In this document: positions 1 to 5,414 of the stretch, in pieces
Position numbering within the stretch: position 1 is the stretch's first letter
Layout of the letters: the number at the start of each line of letters is the position of its first letter
NCBI GenBank assembly: GCA_037440765.1
Contig: JBBITL010000075.1
Location: 1-21,530, forward strand
Length of the DNA: 21,530 nt
Reading direction: 5' to 3'
From: DTKY01 sp037440765
Lineage (GTDB): Bacteria; Acidobacteriota; Terriglobia; Bryobacterales; Bryobacteraceae
Notes under the pieces: generated by a model
Seen by the model: only the letters and a program-made list of their open reading frames with translations
Told to the model about the DNA's origin: nothing
The model's database searches: none
Program-made: the position numbers and the translations under genes

Positions 1-53
1 AGCAACAAGGCCACGACGAGGCCGGCGATCATACTGCATGTGCTGCGTCTCAT
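1..53 (-). CDS. 5' end of a gene for an exported or membrane protein, truncated by the window edge
   Basis: Only the first 17 codons are present. They read MRRSTCSMIAGLVVALL on the minus strand, which is a basic start followed by a hydrophobic stretch, as in a signal peptide or first membrane helix. The start is well supported: an A-rich AAGGAG Shine-Dalgarno (complement of 59-64) lies 5 nt before the ATG at 53-51, and a promoter-like TTGATA-N18-TATACT lies further upstream at 264-235. If that promoter is used, the mRNA would carry a leader of about 175 nt. The function cannot be told from this fragment. Confidence 0.6.
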   Translation of the reverse strand, partial: MRRSTCSMIAGLVVALL

Positions 54-234
54 GCATTCTCCTTTTTTCATATGCCTGCTGGCGGCGCGGCAGCCATTGC
101 CTTTTGCTCGCAGCCCACACCCGCGCGGATGCCTGCGAACAGTCGAAGGTCCACTCTAATGGCCGGAGCTTTCAATGCGCCCGGCGCAGCCAAGTTGACC
201 CCCGCACCCCCAAGCAAGGTTCGCTTACGGTGGA

Positions 235-264
235 AGTATACAGCGGAGCGCCGGCAGATATCAA
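235..264 (-). promoter_or_regulatory. Candidate sigma-70 promoter for the left-edge gene
   Basis: On the minus strand TTGATA (264-259) and TATACT (240-235) are separated by 18 bp, close to the housekeeping consensus. The predicted start near 228 would leave a leader of about 175 nt before the ATG at 53, which is long for this window, where most putative leaders are short. Confidence 0.4.
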
Positions 265-432
265 GCGTAAGTAATGAAAATTAAAACCGCCTAATGCATA
301 AGTACGCGACGGAGCGCTCGCGTATAGTAAGCATAAGAAACTAAGGTTAACCTAGACTAATGTTCAGGCATAGACCGTAGCCGCGTCTCCAGTGTCGCGC
401 AGGCTGCTGGCCACAGCTTTGATTCCATTAAG

Positions 433-457
433 ATGGATGCCCGAGGGACTCATCCAT
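433..457. terminator. Hairpin just downstream of the ribB-like gene
   Basis: Arms ATGGATG (433-439) and CATCCAT (451-457) are a perfect 7-bp inverted repeat, with a small CCC/GGG pairing in the loop. It begins about 14 nt past the minus-strand stop codon at 471. No U-run follows, so it may be a factor-dependent terminator or an RNA 3'-end stabiliser rather than a classic intrinsic terminator. Confidence 0.3.
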
Positions 458-470
458 GAATTAGGCTGGC

Positions 471-1583
471 CTATAGAAGGGAGATCGGAATCTGTTCCAC
501 AATTTTTATGCCGAACGCTTCCAGCGCGACGACCTTGCGCGGGTGATTGGTGAGCAGGCGTATGGTATGCAGCCCCAGGTCGGAGAGAATCTGCGCGCCG
601 ATGCCGCTCTCATAGAGGGGCGCGCGCAGCCCTTCGGCCCGCAGCCCGGGCGTGTGATCGCGCGTGTGCGAAGTCAATTGGCCCGCGCCCAAGGGGTCGG
701 AATGGTCCAGGTATACGAGCACGCCCGCCTCCTCCATGGCAATCCGCCGCATGGACGCCTTGAGCACGCCTCCGCAATAGCAGGCCGTGGAGCCGAACAC
801 GTCCCCGAACGTGCAGCGCGTCTGAACGCGCACCAGCACGCCCTCGCGTCCCTCCGGCTCCCCCCGCACCAGGGCCAGATGCAGGGCCGGGTCGACCGGC
901 GTGCTGTACACCACCGACCGGAACCGCCCGAAGTCCGTCTCCAATTCGCCCTCCTCGACACGCTTGGCCGAGCGCTCGTGCCGGAGGCGATGGCGGATGA
1001 GTTCAGCGACTGAGATCATCTTCAGGCCGTGAATGAGGCAGAACTCCTCCAGTTCCGGCACCCGGGCCATGGAGCCGTCCTCGTTCATCACTTCGCAGAT
1101 GACACCGCCGGGGGCGAGACCGGCCAGCCGGGCCAGGTCTACCGCCGCCTCGGTCTGCCCGGCCCGCACCAGCACGCCTCCCTCCCGCGCGCGCAGAGGG
1201 AATACGTGACCCGGGCGAGCCAGGCTGGACGGCCGGCAGTCGGGGTCCATGGCCAACCGAATCGTGTTCGCGCGGTCGGATGCCGAGATGCCGGTGGTTA
1301 CTCCCTCTGCGGCGTCGATCGACTCGCAGAACGCCGTGCCGAACCGCGACGTGTTGCGCGGGGTCATCAGGGGCAGCTGGAGGGCGTCGCAGCGTTCCGG
1401 TGGGAGGGCCAGGCAGATCAGCCCCCGCCCGTGCACCGCCATGAAGTTGATGGTCTCGGGAGTGATGGTCGCGGCGGCCGCGGTCAAGTCGCCTTCGTTC
1501 TCACGGTCTTCGTCATCGACCACCACCAGCATCCTGCCGGCGCGGAGCTCATCGAGGGCTTCGGGAATCGTGGCAAACGGCAT
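471..1583 (-). CDS. ribB: 3,4-dihydroxy-2-butanone-4-phosphate synthase fused to a degenerate GTP cyclohydrolase II domain (RibBX-like)
   Basis: Riboflavin biosynthesis, cytoplasmic. Residues 1 to about 203 form a complete DHBP synthase, which converts ribulose 5-phosphate to 3,4-dihydroxy-2-butanone 4-phosphate. It has the acidic loop DDEDRENEGDL, the RPGHVFPLRA motif and MNEDGSMAR. Residues from about 208 to 370 align with GTP cyclohydrolase II (RibA). The three zinc cysteines are kept (C257, C268, C270). The RQEGRGIGL motif is replaced by a sequence beginning DHSDPLGAG, and the DLR(E/D)YG motif with the catalytic Asp and Arg reads APLYESG. The second half is therefore probably not a working cyclohydrolase. 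This resembles the RibBX variants described in Proteobacteria. I chose the ATG at 1583 because GAAG lies just upstream and RibB proteins start this close to the conserved core; an in-frame GTG at 1589 is possible. No other riboflavin gene is nearby. Confidence 0.9.
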   Translation of the reverse strand: MPFATIPEALDELRAGRMLVVVDDEDRENEGDLTAAAATITPETINFMAVHGRGLICLALPPERCDALQLPLMTPRNTSRFGTAFCESIDAAEGVTTGISASDRANTIRLAMDPDCRPSSLARPGHVFPLRAREGGVLVRAGQTEAAVDLARLAGLAPGGVICEVMNEDGSMARVPELEEFCLIHGLKMISVAELIRHRLRHERSAKRVEEGELETDFGRFRSVVYSTPVDPALHLALVRGEPEGREGVLVRVQTRCTFGDVFGSTACYCGGVLKASMRRIAMEEAGVLVYLDHSDPLGAGQLTSHTRDHTPGLRAEGLRAPLYESGIGAQILSDLGLHTIRLLTNHPRKVVALEAFGIKIVEQIPISLL

Positions 1584-1592
1584 GTTCACTTC

Positions 1593-1627
1593 AGTGTAGC
1601 GTCGTTGGCCGCCCCGGCGAGTACAAT
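1593..1627. promoter_or_regulatory. Divergent -10 boxes between the ribB-like gene and the 167-aa orphan
   Basis: The minus strand has TACACT (1598-1593), about 10 nt before the ribB-like start. The plus strand has TACAAT (1622-1627), about 36 nt before the orphan gene. No convincing -35 boxes are seen. TACAAT recurs upstream of other genes in this window (5362, 20891). Confidence 0.3.
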
Positions 1628-1663
1628 GAGCAGGGGGGCAGGCTGTTGCCCTGAGCCAAGGCC

Positions 1664-2167
1664 ATGATCGTGCATAGCTACACCATCTCGGCGCTGGGAC
1701 ACCTGGCGCACCGCAGCCAGCAGGACACCGGCAACCTGCCCAGCGACGCGATCGACAATGCAGGCCGGCTGCTTGACTCGCACGCCAACACGTTCAAGGC
1801 GCGGATCCCGCTCAAAGGGTTCGGGCACGTGGAGCTCGACTGGAAGTCGGAGGACTACTCCTGCGCGCTGGCGACATTTTCGTTTGAGGACGAGATGCTC
1901 TCGACCAACGTGGTGCTCAGCGGCCTGAGACCCGAGGCCGACCGCAAGGTTCAGCAATCGGCCAACGCCATGATAGAGCAGGTCTGCCGGGCGGCCGAGG
2001 TGCCGGCCGCCGACGGCCTGCTGCGCGCGACGCGGCGGCCGGCCGTCCTGTATATCCGCTGGTCCAGCAAGGAGCACACCGGCATGAGCGTGGTCCGGGA
2101 CCTGGAGATGTGCCTGGCCGTCGCTTTCCTGGACCGCGGCCAGCGCTCCCTGAAGTTCCTGGTCTGA
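1664..2167 (+). CDS. Hypothetical protein, 167 aa, unrecognised family
   Basis: I do not recognise this protein. It has no signal peptide, no membrane segment and no cysteine-rich or known catalytic motif, so it is probably a small soluble cytoplasmic protein. The middle has alternating hydrophobic and polar residues (GFGHVELDWKSEDYSCALATF), suggesting beta strands. The C-terminal half looks alpha/beta. Composition and codon use match the neighbouring genes, which supports a real gene. It starts with ATG at 1664 downstream of a TACAAT box (1622-1627); the Shine-Dalgarno sequence is weak. It is divergent from the ribB-like gene and 58 bp upstream of the Y-family polymerase homologue, which has its own promoter-like region. 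Confidence 0.65.
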   Translation: MIVHSYTISALGHLAHRSQQDTGNLPSDAIDNAGRLLDSHANTFKARIPLKGFGHVELDWKSEDYSCALATFSFEDEMLSTNVVLSGLRPEADRKVQQSANAMIEQVCRAAEVPAADGLLRATRRPAVLYIRWSSKEHTGMSVVRDLEMCLAVAFLDRGQRSLKFLV

Positions 2168-2185
2168 GGCCCACGTTCCGGCCGC

Positions 2186-2224
2186 TTGCATTTTAGTTCG
2201 TGTAGTGTAATAATTTACACTACA
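2186..2224 (+). promoter_or_regulatory. Promoter with overlapping 24-bp palindrome (operator candidate) before the Y-family gene
   Basis: TTGCAT (2186-2191) and TAATAA (2208-2213), 16 bp apart, resemble a -35/-10 pair. Arms TGTAGTGTAA (2201-2210) and TTACACTACA (2215-2224) form a perfect 10-bp inverted repeat around TAAT. The repeat covers the -10 box and ends one base before the ATG at 2226. A bound dimeric repressor would block transcription. Position and gene context suggest a DNA-damage (LexA-type) operator, but the sequence does not match the LexA boxes I know best. The arms also share TGTAGT/ACTACA with BlaI/MecI-type sites. The regulator is unknown. Confidence 0.5.
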
Positions 2225-2225
2225 A

Positions 2226-3368
2226 ATGCGATCCGTGGTCCACTGGGACGGCGACAGCTTTTTCGCCTCCATCGAGCAGGCGGCCGACCGGCGCCTGCGC
2301 GGGCGTCCCGTGGCGGTGGGAGGCGCCCGGCGCGGCGTGGTGATTTCGGCCAGCCCGGAAGCCCGGCGCTTCGGCATACGGCCGGGCCTCGCGATGCGGC
2401 GGGCGCGGCGCATGTGCGTGCCGCTGGTGGTGCTGCCGGCCCACTACGAGCTTTACGAAAGGTTTTTCTCGCAGATCATTAGTCTATGCAAAGAGAGCAC
2501 CCCGCTCGTGGAGCCGGTCGCGGTGGGTGCCGCCTACCTGGACCTGACCGGAACGCGCCGGCTTCTGAACGGCGATGCCGAAAGCGCCGTGGCCAGGCTG
2601 CGTCACACGGTGCGACACTGGCTGCGGGTGTCGCTGTCGGCGGGGCTGGCCACCAACAAGACCGTGGCGCGCGTTGCGGCCCGGCTGCGCAAACCCGGGG
2701 CGCAGCTTGCGGTGCCGCCGGGCGGGGAAGCCGGGTTCCTGGCCCCGCTCGGGGTGGGCTGGCTGCCGGGTGTGGGCGGCGAACTGCGCTCCACCCTGGA
2801 GGTGGCCGGAATCTCCACGATAGGAGAACTGGCGCGCGCGCCCATCGACGACCTGGCGCTGGTCGCCGGCCGCGGCGCTCTCGCGCTGCTGCGCCGCGCC
2901 CAGGGCGTGGACGAGGACCCCGTGCGGCCTGGACCCGCCCAGGATCCGGGCCGGAAGGAGACCGTCGAGTTCCCCGAAGACGTTTGGGAGGCGCCGCGCG
3001 TGCTGAAGACGCTGAAGGGCATGCTGGAGCGGCTGATGGCGCGCGCGCGCGCCGGCCGGATCGAGGCGCGCCGCCTCACGCTCGCGCTACGCTACACGGA
3101 CGGCGAGGAGGCCGAGCGTTCGGTGAACCTGGCCGAGCCCACCGCGCTGGAGGCCGACTTCTTTCCCAGCCTTCCTGAGCTGCTGCGCTCGGCCTGGAGC
3201 CGCCGCGTGCGGCTGCGCGCGGTGACGCTGCGCGTGGGGCGGGTCTACCGGCCGTCGCCACAGATGGAGCTGTTCGCAAACGGGCACGCCGGCGGCGCGC
3301 CCCTACAGATGGCGATTGACAAGCTGCGGCGGATGTTCGGCCAATCCGCGGTGATGCGCGGCTGCTGA
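2226..3368 (+). CDS. Y-family DNA polymerase homologue lacking the catalytic acidic pair (ImuB-like)
   Basis: 380 aa with the DinB/UmuC layout. The palm starts with HWDGDSFFASIEQ, keeping metal-binding D8 and neighbour D10. A Y-family core follows (LSAGLATNKTVARVAARL), then a helix-hairpin-helix region (LPGVGGELRSTLEVAGISTIGEL) and a little-finger-like C-terminal domain. The normally invariant SIDE-A-(Y/F)-LD motif reads AVGA-AYLD at 99-106, so both catalytic carboxylates are replaced by Gly101 and Ala102. Near the C-terminus QMELF (346-350) matches the QxxLF beta-clamp-binding motif. Inactive palm plus clamp motif is the pattern of ImuB, which recruits the mutagenic DnaE2 polymerase; no imuA or dnaE2 is adjacent. 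It should bind DNA and the clamp but not synthesise DNA. No Shine-Dalgarno is seen, and the start sits directly behind a palindromic promoter, so the mRNA may be leaderless. Family assignment is secure; inactivity is inferred from residues. Confidence 0.88.
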   Translation: MRSVVHWDGDSFFASIEQAADRRLRGRPVAVGGARRGVVISASPEARRFGIRPGLAMRRARRMCVPLVVLPAHYELYERFFSQIISLCKESTPLVEPVAVGAAYLDLTGTRRLLNGDAESAVARLRHTVRHWLRVSLSAGLATNKTVARVAARLRKPGAQLAVPPGGEAGFLAPLGVGWLPGVGGELRSTLEVAGISTIGELARAPIDDLALVAGRGALALLRRAQGVDEDPVRPGPAQDPGRKETVEFPEDVWEAPRVLKTLKGMLERLMARARAGRIEARRLTLALRYTDGEEAERSVNLAEPTALEADFFPSLPELLRSAWSRRVRLRAVTLRVGRVYRPSPQMELFANGHAGGAPLQMAIDKLRRMFGQSAVMRGC

Positions 3369-3416
3369 ACCGGCGCCGGTGCGATAATCATCTAGAATGC
3401 ACATCTGGAGGCATCG

Positions 3417-4019
3417 ATGGAAAGACGATTGTTTCTGGCCGGCGCGGCTTACACGACGAGCGCCGCGGCGTACTCTCAATTCATACCGTTTCCGTCCAAG
3501 GAGCGGTGGGCGGTGATTTACGGCACCTGGTGCGGGACGGCGCGGGACGCCGGCATGTGGATCTCCGAAGGGATGGGCGGGATCGCCGCGGCGATCGACG
3601 CCAGGCAGAAGCCGGATCTGAGAGCTTACGACCACCTGATCATCGGCGCGGCGATCCGCTCCGGCAGAGGGCCGAAGGAACTGGAGGACCTGATCCAGGC
3701 CAATATGGGCGAGGTGAAGGCCAAAGTCCGAGCCTACTATGCCGTCTGCGGCAACCGTGGAGACCGGCCGTGGGTCGCCACCCAGCAGCAGTACATCGAC
3801 GATTACCTGGTCAAGCTCTGCCAGAATCCTGCGCCGCAGAGGCGGATCTTCCCGGGGCGCATCACCAAGGCGCTGCTGGCGGAGTCCGACGTGAAGATGC
3901 TGGAGGGCTTCTTCAAGCAGCAGGGCATTCCTTTCGAGGATTACGACCACCTTGCCCGGTGGGACTGCCTTCAGTTTGGCCGCCAGATCATGCGGTCCAG
4001 ATCCGCTCCGGCCGCTTAG
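3417..4019 (+). CDS. Flavodoxin-like (HemG-like) protein with Tat-type signal peptide
   Basis: 200 aa. The N-terminus MERRLFLAGAAYTTSAAAYSQ has a twin arginine followed by LFL and an Ala-rich stretch, as in Tat leaders, which fits export of a pre-folded flavoprotein. The body follows the flavodoxin fold of the HemG (protoporphyrinogen oxidase) group. An FMN phosphate loop, VIYGTWCGTARDAG, comes first, then the strand DHLIIGAAIRSGRG. A C-terminal RWDCLQFGRQI helix sits where HemG has its conserved TDW segment. An FMN-binding redox role is likely; substrate and partner are unknown. Shine-Dalgarno TGGAGG (3406-3411) lies 5 nt before the ATG. GATAAT (3383-3388) or TAGAAT (3393-3398) could be the -10 box. 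The gene converges on the TPR gene, with only 15 bp between stops. Confidence 0.72.
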   Translation: MERRLFLAGAAYTTSAAAYSQFIPFPSKERWAVIYGTWCGTARDAGMWISEGMGGIAAAIDARQKPDLRAYDHLIIGAAIRSGRGPKELEDLIQANMGEVKAKVRAYYAVCGNRGDRPWVATQQQYIDDYLVKLCQNPAPQRRIFPGRITKALLAESDVKMLEGFFKQQGIPFEDYDHLARWDCLQFGRQIMRSRSAPAA

Positions 4020-4034
4020 CAGTGAGCCCGCCGG

Positions 4035-5168
4035 TCAGGGACCGCTCTGTTTGATGCGGGCCTCGGCCTCAGCCAGCAGCGCCCGTGTGGCGCTAAGGTC
4101 GGCATGCGGCGGGGCGTGCCGGATGTAGTTCAGGAAGTGCCCGGCCGCCGCTTTGTAATCGCCCTTGCCGGAATACAGCACTCCCAGGAGCTGCTCGGCC
4201 AGCGGCACTGAATGAGCCGTGTCCAGCTTCACCGCTTCCAGGGCGCTCTGCATCGCCTCCTGGTCGCGCCCCAGGTTGTACTGAGCGACCGCCGTGTAAT
4301 AGTACGCCTGCGGGTAGCCATAGGGATTGAGCCGCAGCAGCGCGGCGCACCGCTCCAGCGTCTCTTCCCAGTTTCCGCCGGCGGCGGACAGCCGCGCCAG
4401 ACTTAGGTGTGGCGGAGTGAACTTGCCGTCGGACGCGACGGCCTCCAGGTATGCCTTGCGCGCCTCCGGGATTCGCTTCTGAGTCTCCAGGACGATGCCC
4501 AGTTCCTGCCACGCCTCGGCGTATTCAGGATGAAGCCGCGTGGCTGTCTCCAGCTCCTTCTCAGCCTCTGCCGGCCTGCCCCTGGCGCCCTGTTGCCGCG
4601 CCCTCTCCAGGGCGTTACGGGCGTTGCGGGGGGCGCTCAGACTCGTGGCGCTGACGGTCACCCCCTCGATGCCGGCCACTTTGTGCAAGACGATGGCGCC
4701 TATGTTGGGGCCATCTCCGAGGCGCAGGCGGCTGAGATCAATAGACTCGGAGCGGTATCCCGGCAGCGCGGCCCGCAGGGTGCATCCCACCAGTGTCATG
4801 ACGCTCATCCCGTCCACCTGGTTCTGCCCGGCCAGCGCGCCGCCAAAACCCGCTTCAATCGCCGTGCTGCTTACGCTGGCGTCGCTGGCTCCTCGAAACC
4901 TGTCGGCTCCGAGCTGAACGTTGAATCCTCCCTTCTCGTCGGTCTTGCCCTGAGGTTGGGCGCGGCCCTGGCAGACCAGCTCGATCTCGGCCCTGCCGGG
5001 GAGCGCTTTGCCGTCCGCCAGTTGTACGGTGCCCGTGAGGAATATCGGCCGCCGGCTGGAGCCGCCCGTGGTGATGCTGCCCCCCTGCTGGCTCCAGGCT
5101 GCGCAGGCAAGCAGACAGCATGCCGCCAGCCGCGCGCGGCATAGTGCTGCCCGCCGCGCAGCTCTCAT
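4035..5168 (-). CDS. Exported protein with carboxypeptidase-regulatory-like N-terminal domain and TPR repeats
   Basis: 377 aa from the chosen start. The N-terminus has Arg residues, then the hydrophobic stretch LAACCLLACAAWSQ, ending at a likely signal-peptidase site. A beta-sandwich of the carboxypeptidase-regulatory type follows (ILTG-like FLTGTVQLADGKALPGRAEI, then TDEKGGFNVQLG). From about residue 185 there are at least four TPR-like helical hairpins, including AEKELETATRLHPEYAEAWQELGIV, shown here only in part, and KGDYKAAAGHFLNYI. It is probably a periplasmic scaffold or binding protein. The open frame extends upstream to 5366, but the ATG at 5168 has GGAG four nt upstream, yields a clean signal peptide and lies about 30 nt after a TATACT box (5205-5200). 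An in-frame ATG at 5189 is the alternative. The combination is frequent in Acidobacteria; the specific partner is unknown. Confidence 0.8.
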   Translation of the reverse strand: MRAARRAALCRARLAACCLLACAAWSQQGGSITTGGSSRRPIFLTGTVQLADGKALPGRAEIELVCQGRAQPQGKTDEKGGFNVQLGADRFRGASDASVSSTAIEAGFGGALAGQNQVDGMSVMTLVGCTLRAALPGYRSESIDLSRLRLGDGPNIGAIVLHKVAGIEGVTVSATSLSAPRNARNALERARQQGARGRPAEAEKELETATRLHPEYAEAWQELGIVLETQKRIPEARKAYLEAVASDGKFTPPHLSLARLSAAGGNWEETLERCAALLRLNPYGYPQAYYYTAVAQYNLGRDQEAMQSALEAVKLDTAHSVPLAEQLLGVLYSGKGDYKAAAGHFLNYIRHAPPHADLSATRALLAEAEARIKQSGP

Positions 5169-5361
5169 CGGACTCCGTCGCACTGCCATTGCTGAGACGA
5201 GTATACACCCGGCCCCGCATGTGCGCCCTTGGGGGATGCTGCGGGCGGTCACGGCGGCCGGCAATATTTTTCGCCGCCGCAAGGTTCTGCTGCAAGGCCG
5301 CTTAACAGCGCGGCTGCGCGCGGCGCCAGGCCGCCCGGTTCGGAATCCACGCGAACGCCGG

Positions 5362-5367
5362 TACAAT
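5362..5367 (+). promoter_or_regulatory. Candidate -10 box for the 661-aa orphan
   Basis: TACAAT lies 47 nt before the ATG at 5415 in otherwise GC-rich sequence. No clear -35 box is present. The same hexamer precedes the genes at 1664 and 20910. Confidence 0.3.
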
Positions 5368-5414
5368 CAGAAGGCAGTCCAACTGCCTGCGAACCCAGCC
5401 CGCCGGGAGATCTC

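Larger units (their letters stand above)
54..470. other. 417-bp intergenic region between ribB-like gene and the truncated left-edge gene
   Basis: I see no convincing gene here; short open frames on the plus strand have no ribosome-binding site or protein-like composition. The part at about 260-360 is clearly more AT-rich than its surroundings. It holds a minus-strand promoter candidate (235-264), an inverted repeat TACGCGA-N8-TCGCGTA (303-324), a 10-bp palindrome AGGTTAACCT (344-353), and a hairpin just after the ribB-like stop codon (433-457). Confidence 0.6.

Noticed and set aside
38..284. Two short overlapping plus-strand open frames near the left edge
   Set aside because: No start signals or domains, and they overlap the start region and promoter of the minus-strand left-edge gene.
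433..460. Minus-strand text GGATGAGTCC...GGGCATCC resembling a hammerhead ribozyme core
   Set aside because: The required CUGAUGA box and the GAAA box are absent, so it is only a hairpin after the ribB-like gene.
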